Assembly: GCF_001887355.1 (NCBI RefSeq) | Contig: NZ_MPIN01000024.1 | Coordinates: 21,923 to 85,922, forward strand | Direction of reading: 5' to 3' | Length of the DNA: 64,000 nucleotides | Origin: Cystobacter ferrugineus | GTDB lineage: Bacteria; Myxococcota; Myxococcia; Myxococcales; Myxococcaceae | Notes under the pieces: generated by a model | What the model saw: the letters and a program-made list of their open reading frames with translations, nothing else | The model's database searches: none | What the model was told of the DNA's origin: nothing | Made by a program: the position numbers and the translations under genes | Shown here: piece after piece, positions 9,134-19,200 of the stretch | Numbering within the stretch: position 1 is the stretch's first letter | Layout: each line of letters starts with the position of its first letter

Positions 9134-10894
9134 ATGGGCCGCCGAAGGGCGACAGGCGTCGTGCTGGGGGTTGGGCTGCTCGTGGTTGGAGCGGCCCTCG
9201 TGTGGCGCTCGGGCGGCGCGCGACGCCCCGCGCCGACGCCCGTCGTCCAGATGCGCGAGGCGCTCGTGGCCTCCCTGCCGACGGACACGCGAGAGCCTCC
9301 ACGGCTCTCGAATCCGGCCGCCTACCTGCCCGCGCAGTGCTACGCGGTTACTCAAGACTCACCTGGTGGCCGCACCCGCAACGGCTGCTTCGCGTGTCAC
9401 CAGACTCCGCGCGCGCCCAACTTCGTCGAGGACGCCGAGGTCCAGACGGTCCTCTCGGTGGCGCGCTCCGCGGAGGAGAACCGTTGGACGAACCTCGTCC
9501 AGCCGCCACCTCCCGTCGAGCTGTCGGACGACGAGCTGCTGGCCTGGGTGCGGTCGAACAATTACGTGGATGAACGCGGCGGGCTCCGGCTCGCGGCGGC
9601 GCTGGCGCATCCGCCCGCCGCCTGGGATGGGAATGGCGATGGCCAGTGGGGCGGCTACACCCCGGACTGCTGGTTCGAGCCAGACTCCGAGGGCTTCGAT
9701 CATTCTCCGGACGGGGCCATGACGGGCTGGCGGGCGTTCGCCTATGCCCCTTTTCCCGGCATGTTCTGGCCAACCAACGGGAGCGCGGGTGACGTGTTCA
9801 TCCGCCTTCCCGCGGCGTACCGGCGCGACTCGACCGGGCGCGAGAGCAAGGCCGTGTACCGCGTCAACCTCGCCATCCTGGAGGCATCCATCCGCCGGGT
9901 GGATGTGCCGCTACCGTCCACGGACGAGCGGGAACTCGGCTCGGATCTCGATGGGGACGGTGTGCTCGGCTCGGCGACGCGCGTGGCCTTCGTGTGGCCG
10001 CCCAAGCCCGGACGCCTCTTCGGCTACGTGGGACAGGCGGCCGGGCTGGACCGGGCGCGCGAGGGCTGGCCCGCCGCTGGCCTCTTCCCGCGAGGTACCG
10101 AGTTCCTCCACAGCTTGCGCTACCTCGATGTGGAGGGAGGGCAGGTGCGCATGGCCGCCCGGATGAAGGAACTGCGTTACATGAGGAAGACCCGCTGGTT
10201 GACGTACAGCGATCTCCAACTGGCGGCCGAGGCGGAAGCCCGGGAGAAGATGAAGCAGCCCGACACGCTGAAACTCGTGCTCGCGGATGTGGAGCGCGGG
10301 GTGGGAACGGGCACCGGTTGGCTGATGCAGGGCTTCATCGAGGACGCGCGTGGTGAGCTGCGCCCGCAGAACGTCGAGGAGACCGCTGCCTGCATTGGTT
10401 GCCATGGCGGCGTGGGGGCCACCACGGACAGCACCTTCAGCTTCGCGCGCAAGCTCGACCCGGGCTCGGCCTGGCAGGAGGGCTGGTACCACTGGGGGCG
10501 GCGAGGGCTGAAGGGGATTCCAGAGCCCAGGCGCGCCGATGGACAGGGTGAGTACGCTCACTGGCTCGCGCAGGTCGGGGCCGGAGACGACTATGGGAGC
10601 AACGACGAGGTCCAGGCCCGCTTCTTCCGGCGGGACGGGACGCTCCGGCCCGACGCGGTGAAGGCACTGACGAAGGACATCTCGGTGCTGCTCGTCCCCT
10701 CACCGCGCCGGGCGCTCCTGTTGGACCGGGCTACCCTGGCGCTGGTGAAGGCCCAGCGCTTCGAGCGCGGGCGGGATGTGGTGGTGGGGGCTCCTCCCAA
10801 GGTGAGGGCCCGGCTGGAGCAGGACGGAGCGACGGGCATCGACGAGCCCGTGCTCCCGGGTTGGGTAAGCCCGGCGAAGACCGCGGCTCGCTGA
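9134..10894 (+). CDS. Exported diheme c-type cytochrome of unknown role
   Basis: A 586-aa protein with an N-terminal membrane segment (about residues 8-24) that serves as an uncleaved anchor or signal. Heme-binding motifs are CFACH (85-89) and CIGCH (420-424), far apart and separated by a large region I cannot assign. That region has a possible calcium loop, SDLDGDGVLG, and many Trp and Tyr. The gene begins 21 nt after the PhoX-like gene with GGGGAG close to its start, so the products are probably made together in the periplasm. The reaction is unknown; redox support of a surface enzyme is only a guess. Confidence 0.65.
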   Translation: MGRRRATGVVLGVGLLVVGAALVWRSGGARRPAPTPVVQMREALVASLPTDTREPPRLSNPAAYLPAQCYAVTQDSPGGRTRNGCFACHQTPRAPNFVEDAEVQTVLSVARSAEENRWTNLVQPPPPVELSDDELLAWVRSNNYVDERGGLRLAAALAHPPAAWDGNGDGQWGGYTPDCWFEPDSEGFDHSPDGAMTGWRAFAYAPFPGMFWPTNGSAGDVFIRLPAAYRRDSTGRESKAVYRVNLAILEASIRRVDVPLPSTDERELGSDLDGDGVLGSATRVAFVWPPKPGRLFGYVGQAAGLDRAREGWPAAGLFPRGTEFLHSLRYLDVEGGQVRMAARMKELRYMRKTRWLTYSDLQLAAEAEAREKMKQPDTLKLVLADVERGVGTGTGWLMQGFIEDARGELRPQNVEETAACIGCHGGVGATTDSTFSFARKLDPGSAWQEGWYHWGRRGLKGIPEPRRADGQGEYAHWLAQVGAGDDYGSNDEVQARFFRRDGTLRPDAVKALTKDISVLLVPSPRRALLLDRATLALVKAQRFERGRDVVVGAPPKVRARLEQDGATGIDEPVLPGWVSPAKTAAR

Positions 10895-10970
10895 CCCGCG
10901 AAGCGCAACGGCGAGGCCGGGGGAATCACAGGAAGCCTATCGTGCGGTCATCGCACGTGTTCGTGTGCTC

Positions 10971-11678
10971 TCAGGGCCGCGCGCTGGAGCCGGAGATCAC
11001 CACGTCGACACAGCCGTGGAATCGCTCATAGGTGTAGTGGTTGCGCCCCCACTCGGCGTAGATGACGTGGCGGCCCTCGCGCTGCGGCACGTTGCACGTG
11101 GTGTGGAAGAGCGAGTTGGCCTTGTCCGCGACCACCGCCGGATTGCCGGTGGGGTTCTTGTCGTTGTACTTGAGCACGCAGAACGCTTCCGTCTCGAAGT
11201 CGTCCCAGGTCAGGGGCTTGCCAACCTCATAGACGAAGCCGGGCTTGGTGATCCAGTAGCGGAACTCCTCGGTGTCATCGTAATGCGGGCCCCAGGAGAT
11301 GTTCCAGGTGATGGTGCGGGGACCAGGGCTGATGGTGCTGGTCGGCCAGTTGATGGACTTGTCCCAGGGCGTGGCACCGCCGCGCCAGGTCTCGCTGTTG
11401 AAGCCACAGACGTTCTGCGGCAGGGGGCTGACCACGGCCCGTCCCTGTGCGTGGGTGAGCACGCTCATGAATTGATAGCCGCCGGAGAAGTCATCGCGGA
11501 AGGCATCGGCGCACTCCGCGTACTCACCGGGTCTGCCCGTCTCATCCGGCTTGGTGAACGCGCCACAGTACCAGTTGCGCGAGGGCGGGTCCTGGATCAA
11601 CCCGTGGCCGTGAGCAACCGAGGCGACTCCCAATGCCAGAGACAGGGTCAGCCACGTCTTCTTGATGTGCGTCTGCAT
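10971..11678 (-). CDS. AA10 lytic polysaccharide monooxygenase
   Basis: A 235-aa secreted AA10 (chitin_bind_3) enzyme. The start at 11678 has a strong AAGGAGA 6-8 nt upstream; longer upstream frames are rejected. The signal peptide ends SVAHG, leaving His25 as the mature first residue (HGLIQDPPSRNWYCG). With His132 (WGPHYDDTEEFRYWITK) it forms the copper histidine brace, and the Phe in ERFHGCVDVV fits the axial site. AA10 enzymes oxidatively cut crystalline chitin or cellulose; the substrate is not decided by what I see. It is a bare catalytic domain with no binding module. It is divergent from a TetR gene 441 bp away. Confidence 0.92.
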   Translation of the reverse strand: MQTHIKKTWLTLSLALGVASVAHGHGLIQDPPSRNWYCGAFTKPDETGRPGEYAECADAFRDDFSGGYQFMSVLTHAQGRAVVSPLPQNVCGFNSETWRGGATPWDKSINWPTSTISPGPRTITWNISWGPHYDDTEEFRYWITKPGFVYEVGKPLTWDDFETEAFCVLKYNDKNPTGNPAVVADKANSLFHTTCNVPQREGRHVIYAEWGRNHYTYERFHGCVDVVISGSSARP

Positions 11679-12119
11679 GAGTTTTCTCCTTGGGGGACGA
11701 CTGAGCCAAATACTGTTCATGGCGATGACATGTTCTTCTGGGGGGGACAACGCCATGAATGCACCACCGCCGCGTTGAGCTCCAAAGGCGAAGCGCTGAC
11801 CGGCATGATTGAATAAGTCGTAATTCATGCCAAATGATATTTTCGTGGATTTGTTGGAGGGTAGACATTGCATCTCTGCTCGATTCTTTCGTGGATTCTG
11901 AATCCAGACTTCGCCGAGACGGCCGTGTCACGTGCTTGTTTCCAATCACTGCCAGACCGTTCCCTGGGGGGCGTGGCCTCTGTTCGTGAAGGTATCTTCC
12001 GGGCCGCCGCCGAGGGGCTCGGAGCGTGATAAAACTCCTCACGAGGAAGGATATGAGATTGTTCTCCGAGGCATATTCCCTCTTGCGACTGGGAGTTGTG
12101 GTTCATAATATTCCCAGCC
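11679..12119. other. Divergent promoter region of LPMO and TetR genes
   Basis: 441 bp, noticeably richer in A+T than its neighbours, with no supported gene. It must hold the LPMO promoter and probably the TetR promoter. I saw no clear operator palindrome. Confidence 0.4.
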
Positions 12120-12740
12120 ATGGGAAGAATATCGGGAGCGCGCAACCGCGATCATGAGGAGACGCGTTCGAGGCTCGCGCAGAGCCTCGCGCAGCAACTC
12201 CTCCTGGCGGGGGGCACGCACCCGAGCCTGCGGACGCTCGCGGAGGGCGCGGGGGTCGATCCTGGCACGCTGCGCCACTACTTCGGTGATCGCCAGGGCG
12301 TGATGCAGGCCGCTTTCGGGCACCTGATGAAATTCGGACAGGAGCGCCAGGCCTGGGCGAAGAGCCTGGCGGAGCGTCCCGCGAGAGAGGCCTTCCACCA
12401 CCTGCTGGAGCAGATCTCCGCGGCCTGGGCAGGCTCATTGGGTGGCATGCACGCCGCGGGCTTCGCCGAGGGCATGAGTGATTCGGAGCTGGGGCAGATC
12501 TACATCTCCTCCATCTTCGAGCCCACGCTCAACGCCATCGAGGAATTGCTCATCGTCTTCCACGCGCGCGGCGAGTTGTCGGTGCCGGATGCGCGGGTGG
12601 CGGGACTCGCGCTGTTGTCTCCGGTGCTGATGGCGCTCTTCCACCAGCACCAGTTGCACGGGCGCCGCTGCCGTCCGCTCGACCTGGCTGTCTTCATCGA
12701 GCGGCACCTGGACGGCTTCATGAAGGGCTACGCGAAGTAA
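12120..12740 (+). CDS. TetR-family transcriptional regulator
   Basis: A 206-aa TetR protein. The HTH is at about residues 12-60: RSRLAQSLAQQLLLAGG, then LRTLAEGAGVDPGTLRHYFGDRQGVMQAAF, where the recognition helix fits the family well. The C-terminal ligand domain is unassigned. I use the ATG at 12120 rather than the earlier in-frame start because homology begins there, although no good ribosome site is visible. It is 30 nt upstream of a cysteine-rich lipoprotein on the same strand and divergent from the LPMO gene, so it may control either. Confidence 0.85.
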   Translation: MGRISGARNRDHEETRSRLAQSLAQQLLLAGGTHPSLRTLAEGAGVDPGTLRHYFGDRQGVMQAAFGHLMKFGQERQAWAKSLAERPAREAFHHLLEQISAAWAGSLGGMHAAGFAEGMSDSELGQIYISSIFEPTLNAIEELLIVFHARGELSVPDARVAGLALLSPVLMALFHQHQLHGRRCRPLDLAVFIERHLDGFMKGYAK

Positions 12741-12770
12741 TCCAATGCCGTTCTCACCGGGAGTTCTCCA

Positions 12771-14153
12771 ATGGCCGCGTCGCGGTTGTTGTCGATGTGT
12801 GTCTTGTGGTCCGTCATCACGGGCTGTCAACCCAGGCAGGTGCCCCAGGTGCCGGACAAGATCGTGGGCCACTGCATCTACACGAACAAGTTCAGCGACG
12901 GCATGGAGTGCCGCGACTACGTCGGCGAGTGGACCGAGCAGGACGCGAAGGAGGACTGCGAGGATCAGGGCTCGACGGTCGTCCTGGGGTCGGCGTGTGG
13001 CATGGAGGAGCGGCTGGGCTACTGCTTCCTGGAGGAAGGTGACGAGCGGTGGACGCGCATCACGCTGCCAGGGGTGAACCAGGAGAAGTGCGGTTCCATG
13101 CAGCGCGGGTGTGAGCTCTTCGGCGGTGGGGCGTTCGAGCCGGCGCCCGTCTGCGGGGGGAAGGTGGTGGACAGCGGAGACACGGGGCTGCCGACGTTCC
13201 AGCAGCCCGTGCTCTCGTGTGTGGACCCCAAGCCGGGGGAGCCGCCGGGCCAGTCGGAAGGGGGAAAGGTCTGCACGTGGGAGATGATCTCCGGAGCCAC
13301 CGAGCCAGGCCGTCATTTCGATGACTACGCGAGCTGCGACCGCGTGCGGACCCAGCGTCCGTACTACGCGGTGCCGCCCGCCCCGAACGCGGAGCGGGAG
13401 GATCCGCGCATGAAGGACGCGGCGTACGCCACCGAGGTCGCCTGGGTGCGCACCCAGATCGAGGCGACGGCCTGTGTCTGCTGCCACTCGACGCGCGCGC
13501 CCAAGGGGACGTCCAACTGGTTCGTCGAGTCTCCGGGCAACTTCATCAACTCCTTCAACCCCCGTGGACTGGCCATGGGCGCCGGGTGGATCAGCACCGT
13601 GGGCTTCGGCGCCTACCCGCGCGAGCACAACAACGGCTTCTCGCGCGCGTCTCCGGAGCGTCCGCAGGACTCCATCTTCGTCACGACCGACCCCGAGCGG
13701 ATGGCGCGCTTCTTCCAGTCCGAGCTCTTCCAGCGCGGCTTCAAGCGCGAGGATTTCGCCGATCAGCCGTACGGCGCGGGCCCCCTGGACGCTCAGCGCC
13801 TCTACCGGCCGGCGGCGTGCACGAATGGCGAGGGCGTCGACGCGCGGGGCCTCCTGCAGTGGCGAGGGGGCAAGGCCCGCTACGTGTACGTCCTCGAGCA
13901 GGAGAGCACCTCTCCGACGGTGCCGCCCAACCTCGACCTGCCCCAGGGCACGCTCTGGCGGCTCGACGCGTCCGCCGAGGGAGCGGGGGTGGAGGGTGGA
14001 ACGGTGCGCTACGGAGTCGTCCCCGCCAGCATGTCACAGCGCTTGCCGGCGAGTGGCCAGCCTCCGGCGCTGACGCCGGGCAAGACGTATTACCTGTACG
14101 TGCTCGCCGACATCATCGTCCCCATCACCCGCTGTCTCTTCGTCGCGCCGTGA
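12771..14153 (+). CDS. Cysteine-rich lipoprotein with an unusual CXXCH site (CVCCH)
   Basis: A 460-aa lipoprotein (lipobox VITGC, Cys19). Residues about 35-130 contain many cysteines in a pattern such as GHCIYTNKFSDGMECRDY. A possible heme attachment site, CVCCH (235-239), has an extra Cys inside it and is followed by STRAPKGTSNWFVESPG. The remaining domain has no family I recognise. GGGAGTTCTCC precedes the ATG. It is the second gene of a TetR operon. It could be a monoheme cytochrome or simply a disulfide-bonded surface protein; I cannot decide. Confidence 0.6.
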   Translation: MAASRLLSMCVLWSVITGCQPRQVPQVPDKIVGHCIYTNKFSDGMECRDYVGEWTEQDAKEDCEDQGSTVVLGSACGMEERLGYCFLEEGDERWTRITLPGVNQEKCGSMQRGCELFGGGAFEPAPVCGGKVVDSGDTGLPTFQQPVLSCVDPKPGEPPGQSEGGKVCTWEMISGATEPGRHFDDYASCDRVRTQRPYYAVPPAPNAEREDPRMKDAAYATEVAWVRTQIEATACVCCHSTRAPKGTSNWFVESPGNFINSFNPRGLAMGAGWISTVGFGAYPREHNNGFSRASPERPQDSIFVTTDPERMARFFQSELFQRGFKREDFADQPYGAGPLDAQRLYRPAACTNGEGVDARGLLQWRGGKARYVYVLEQESTSPTVPPNLDLPQGTLWRLDASAEGAGVEGGTVRYGVVPASMSQRLPASGQPPALTPGKTYYLYVLADIIVPITRCLFVAP

Positions 14154-14229
14154 CGGTCCTCCCGGGTTGATACCTGGAGCGAGCGGCCAGACGGCGCTGG
14201 GGCGCTTGTGCCTGTCGCCTTTCCGCCCC

Positions 14230-14248
14230 GAGTCTGGAGTCCAGACTC
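14230..14248. promoter_or_regulatory. 19-bp near-perfect palindrome upstream of the MCP gene
   Basis: GAGTCTGG-AGT-CCAGACTC: 8-bp perfect arms around a 3-bp centre, 110 bp before the MCP start. No T-tract follows, so an operator is more likely than a terminator. Confidence 0.4.
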
Positions 14249-14357
14249 CGGACTCGCGGGCTGGCCCCTGAAGATTCCGGCCTGCTGTTGCGGTTCCGAG
14301 GGATTGCTCATTTGGGCCACAATGGCGTGTGGATTGCTCTTCCGCGCGACCGCACCC

Positions 14358-15944
14358 ATGACCTGGTTCTACGATCTGAAGATTTCCTCGAAGCTGGTTA
14401 TCGCCTTCCTTTGTCTGAGCTCCCTCACCCTGGTGCTGGGCTTCCTGGCCATCCGCCAGATGGAGTCGATGGCCAAGGCGGCCGATGAGTTGACGGACAA
14501 TCGCATACCGAGCCTGGTCTACGTCTCGGACGCGAACACGGACACCTCGGACTTCCTCATCGCCGGGGTGCAGCACGTCCTCTCGACGGATGACTCGGAG
14601 ATGGCACAGCACGAGCGGAGGATGCGAGCCCAGCGGGAGGCCATCGAGCGGATCCTCGCCAGGTACGAGCCCCTCATCGTTCGCGAGGAGGAGCGGCGCC
14701 TGTACGAGGAGTTCAAGCGGCTCTGGGATGAGTTCCTGACGGAGTGCGACAAGGTCATCATGCACTCGCGGGCACACCAGAAGGACGAGGCCCGGCGGGT
14801 GATCCACGATCGCTCGCGGCGGGCCTACGTGGCCGCCAGGGAGAAGCTGGAGGCGTTGGTGGTCGCCATCCAGGTGTCCTCGAAGAGCGCGTCGGCGCGC
14901 TCGGATGCCACCTATATGAGTGCGCGCGGGTGGATCATCGGCGCCATGGCGGGCAGCTTCCTCCTCGGCCTGATCCTCAGCCTCTTCATCGCCCGGCTCA
15001 TCTCCCGGCCGCTGAGCAGCGCGGTGCAGTTGGCGGATCGGATCGCCGAGGGCGACCTCACCGTGCGCATCTCCTCGAACGCTCGGGACGAGACGGGCCG
15101 GTTGCTGGCGGCCCTGCAGCGCATGGTCCAGAACCTGGCCCAGGTGATTGGCGAGGTGCGGGAGGGGGCCAGCGCGCTCGCCTCCGCGTCGGCGCAGCTA
15201 TCGTCCTCCTCGCAGCTTCTGTCGCAGGGCACCAGCGAGCAGGCCAGCAGTGTGGAGGAGACCACCTCCAGCCTGGAGCAGATAACGGCCAGCATCACCC
15301 AGAACCGTGACCATGGCCGGCAGATGGAGCGGATGTCCGCGCAGGGCGCACGGGATGCGCAGGAGAGCGGCGAGGTGGTGAAGGAGACGGTGGAGGCCAT
15401 GGGCTCCATCGCGGAGAAGATCTCCATCATCGAGGAGATCGCCTACAAGACGAACCTGCTCGCGCTCAACGCGGCCATCGAGGCGGCGAGGGCGGGAGAG
15501 CACGGCAAGGGCTTCGCGGTGGTGGCCACGGAGGTGCGCAAGCTGGCCGAGCGCAGCCAGACGGCGGCGCGGGAGATCTCGACGCTGGCCTCCCGCAGCG
15601 TGAAGGTGGCGGCGCGCTCGGGAGAGCTGTTGTCGGAGCTGGTGCCTTCTCTTCGCAAGACGGCGGACCTGGTGCAGGAGGTGGTGGCGGCCTCGGTGGA
15701 GCAGGCCAGCGGGGTGGGGCAGATCAACAAGGCGATGGCCCTCGTGGACCAGGTGACGCAACGCAATGCGTCGGCCTCCGAGGAGGTGGCGTCCACGGCG
15801 GAGGAACTCTCCTCCCAGGCGGAGGCGCTCAGCCAGCTCGTGTCCTTCTTCCGTGTGGGCAATGGCTCCGAGCGCGGAAGTGCTCCACCCAGGTCCCTCG
15901 CGCCCATGGGCTCCGCGGGGCATGGGCTGAACGTGGCCGCGTGA
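14358..15944 (+). CDS. Methyl-accepting chemotaxis protein
   Basis: A 528-aa receptor. TM1 is at about residues 10-32 ([20 protein letters not shown]). A four-helix-bundle sensor of about 150 residues follows, then TM2 ([20 protein letters not shown]), a HAMP domain ([20 protein letters not shown]), and the signalling coiled coil. Its hairpin tip is [20 protein letters not shown], which binds CheA and CheW. The start is the ATG at 14358; the upstream 50 codons of the open frame are not MCP-like. No che genes are nearby, so it is an orphan receptor feeding a cluster elsewhere. The ligand is unknown. Confidence 0.92.
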   Translation: MTWFYDLKISSKLVIAFLCLSSLTLVLGFLAIRQMESMAKAADELTDNRIPSLVYVSDANTDTSDFLIAGVQHVLSTDDSEMAQHERRMRAQREAIERILARYEPLIVREEERRLYEEFKRLWDEFLTECDKVIMHSRAHQKDEARRVIHDRSRRAYVAAREKLEALVVAIQVSSKSASARSDATYMSARGWIIGAMAGSFLLGLILSLFIARLISRPLSSAVQLADRIAEGDLTVRISSNARDETGRLLAALQRMVQNLAQVIGEVREGASALASASAQLSSSSQLLSQGTSEQASSVEETTSSLEQITASITQNRDHGRQMERMSAQGARDAQESGEVVKETVEAMGSIAEKISIIEEIAYKTNLLALNAAIEAARAGEHGKGFAVVATEVRKLAERSQTAAREISTLASRSVKVAARSGELLSELVPSLRKTADLVQEVVAASVEQASGVGQINKAMALVDQVTQRNASASEEVASTAEELSSQAEALSQLVSFFRVGNGSERGSAPPRSLAPMGSAGHGLNVAA

Positions 15945-16297
15945 AGTGTCGATGGGGGAGAAGACGGTCGGTGGAGTGGCTTTTCACCCGTTTACTTCAA
16001 TCCAGACACTCCACGCGCCGCTTCGTCCCGCGATGAGCGCTTCTCGCCGCGGAGCCATCACGTCTTCGCGAAGCTGTGTCACGAATGGGAACACGGTTCT
16101 CGGCCCTGACTGAGAACCTACAACCACGGCGAAAATCGACACGGTGTGTCAAGCCAATCTGGCGCACCGTGACGCTGAAATCTCAGTTCCAGTTCGTTTT
16201 TCCTGGTTTTTACAGCTTGTCACTCCCACAGTGCGAGAGCGGTATAAAACGTTTAACCCGGTCTGGTTTTTGGACCAGGTTGAATGGTTCCAATCGC
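15945..16297. other. Leader region of the GH74 gene
   Basis: 353 bp with no supported gene. The last ~200 bp is AT-rich, with GACAC-GGT-GTGTC at about 16138-16150 and a TATAAA-like box near 16250, which suggests promoter and control sites of the xyloglucanase gene. Confidence 0.4.
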
Positions 16298-19200
16298 ATG
16301 GGGGTCACGGCGGTGTACACGAGACATTCCGGTAAGACTGGCATTTTACTTCTATTGGCCGCGGCCATGGGTTCGGTCTGGAGTGGCCTTGTCCCCGAGG
16401 CGAGAGCGGCTCCGAGTGCCGCCTACAACTGGCGCAACGTCGTGACCGGGGGCGGGGGTGGTTTCATTCCGGGAATCATCTTCAACAAGAAGCAGAAGGA
16501 TTTGATCTACGCCCGGACGGACATTGGCGGCGCGTACCGTTGGAATGCCGTGACCTCGAGCTGGATTCCGCTCTCCGACACGACGGGCTGGGTGGATTGG
16601 AACAAGAATGGTGTCGATGCCCTGGCCACCGACCCGGTCGAGCCGAACCGCGTCTACATGGCAACCGGCACCTATACGAACGACTGGGATACGAACGGTC
16701 AGATCATGCGTTCGACCGACAAGGGGGATACGTGGCAGGTGACGCCCCTCCCGTTCAAGGTCGGCGGCAACATGCCCGGACGCTCCATGGGGGAGCGGCT
16801 GGTGATTGATCCGAACAAGAACAACATCCTGTTCTTCGGCGCGCGCAGCGGCAACGGGCTGTGGAAGAGCACGGACTACGGAGCGACCTGGACGAAGGTC
16901 ACCCAATTCCCCAACCCCGGGACCTACGTTCAAGACCCGAACAACTCCTACGGGAATGACATCGTCGGGCTGGCGTGGATCACGTTCGACCCTGGCACGG
17001 GGACGGCTGGCAGCGCGACGCAGACGCTCTACGTGGGGGTCGCGGACAAGGAGAACAACATCTTCCGCAGCACGGACGGCGGCGCCACCTGGGAGGCGGT
17101 TGCCGGCCAGCCCGTCGGCTACCTGCCGCACCATGGTGAGCTTTCCTCCAATGGCAACCTCTACATCTCCTATAGCGATGGCGTCGGTCCCTACGACGGC
17201 ACCAAGGGGGATGTCTGGAAGTTCAACACGCAGACGGGAGTCTGGACGAACATCAGCCCCGTGCCGAGCAGCAGCACGGACAATTATTTCGGCTACGGCG
17301 GCCTCGCCGTGGACGCGCAACACCCGGACACGCTCGTGGTCGCCACGCTGAATAGCTGGTGGCCGGATGCCAAGCTCTTCCGCAGCACGAACGGCGGTGC
17401 GACCTGGACGGGGATCTGGGACTGGGATGGCTACCCGACCCGGAAGCTCCGCTACACGCAAGACATCTCGGGGGCGCCCTGGCTGACGATGGGTATCGAG
17501 CCCATCCCGCCGACGCCTTCTCCCAAGCTGGGCTGGATGATCGGGGATCTCGAGATCGATCCCTTCAACTCCAACCGGATGATGTACGGAACGGGCGCGA
17601 CCCTGTACGGTACGAACAACCTGACGGACTGGGACAGCGGCGGCAAGGTGAATATCTCCGTCATGGCCAAGGGAATCGAGGAGACGGCCATCATGGAGCT
17701 GATCAGCCCACCGGCTGGCGCGCCGCTCCTCAGCGCGATGGGTGACATCTCCGGCTTCCGCCATGATGACCTGACGGCGCCACCCGCCAAGACGATGTCC
17801 GTGCCGGCGTGGAGCACGACGTACGGCATCGACTACGCGGAACTCAACCCGGGCTTCACGGTTCGTGTGGGAATGGCGGATTACTCGGCGGATGCCAATG
17901 CCAGGTCGGTGGGCCTCTCCCATGATGGAGGCGCGAACTGGTACAAGGCGTCCTCCGAGCCGACGGGGACGAAGGGCGGGGGGACGGTCGCGGTCTCGGC
18001 CGACGGCAACGCCATCGTGTGGAGCACGTCGGATGTGGGGGTGTACTACTCGAAGTCGGGCGGCAACTCCTGGACGGCCAGCAGCGGCATTCCGGCGGGT
18101 GCGAAGCTCGCCTCCGACCGCGTGAACCCGAACAAGTTCTACGCCTACTCGGCCGGCAGGTTCTATCTCAGCACCAATGGGGGCGCCACGTTCACCCAGA
18201 CAGCCGCGGCGGGTCTTCCCAGCAGCGGTGCCGCCTCGCTCGAGGCCGTTCCTGGCCGCGAGGGCGACGTCTGGTACGCTGGTGGCAATGAGAACCCTGG
18301 CCCCTATGGCCTGTGGCATTCGACCGATTCCGGCGCGACCTTCACGAAGCTGGCGAACGTGCAGGAGGCCGACGGAGTCGGGTTCGGGAAGGCGGCACCG
18401 GGACAGAGCTACATGGCCTTGTACGTCATCGCCAGGATCGATGATGTGCGCGGCTTCTTCCGCTCGGACGATGGGGGTGCTTCCTGGGTGAGGGTGAATG
18501 ACGCTCAGCATCAGTACGCGAGGGTCACGACGATCACCGGTGATCCGCGGGTGTATGGCCGCGTCTATGTGGGCACGAACGGCCGCGGCATCGTCTATGG
18601 CGACCCGGTGGGTGGTACGCCGGATCCGGATCCGGTCAAGCAGTCGACCATCAGTCCGACGAGCTCTTCTTTCGACAAGAAGACGGCCAATCAAGCGGAC
18701 ATCACCGTGACGATGACGCTGAACGGGAACACCTTCGGCGGCATCAAGAATGGCACGGCGACGCTCGTGTCCGGCACGGATTACACCGTCTCCGGCTCGA
18801 TCGTGACCCTGTCGAAGAGCTATCTGGCCGGGCAGCCCGTCGGGACGACGAGCCTGACCTTCCAGTTCAGCGCGGGCACGTCACCCGTTCTGGCCATCAC
18901 GGTGATCGACACGACCTCCGCTGGCTCGGGGAACATCAAGGTGCAGATGTACAACGGGTCCACGGCGGCGGCCGTCAATGGCGTCAACCCGAGACTCAAA
19001 CTGGTCAATACGGGAACGAGCGCCGTCGCGCTCTCGACCGTCAAGCTCCGCTACTACTACACCATTGACGGGGAGAAGCCGCAGAGCTTCTTCTGCGACT
19101 GGTCCCACGTGGGCGGCTCGAATGTCACCGGAACCTTCGTCAAGATGGCGACACCGGCGGCTGGTGCCGATCACTATCTCGAGGTTGGCTTCACGAGCGG

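Noticed and set aside
6965..9355. 796-aa minus-strand open frame opposite the PhoX-like gene
   Set aside because: Antisense shadow with monotonous Arg/Val/His composition; the plus strand is a recognisable protein.
14358..15944. Part of a chemosensory gene cluster
   Set aside because: No cheA, cheW, cheB, cheR or cheY gene lies nearby; the MCP is an orphan here.
16352..18694. 780-aa minus-strand open frame opposite the GH74 gene
   Set aside because: Antisense shadow; the repeat-like look only mirrors the propeller repeats on the plus strand.
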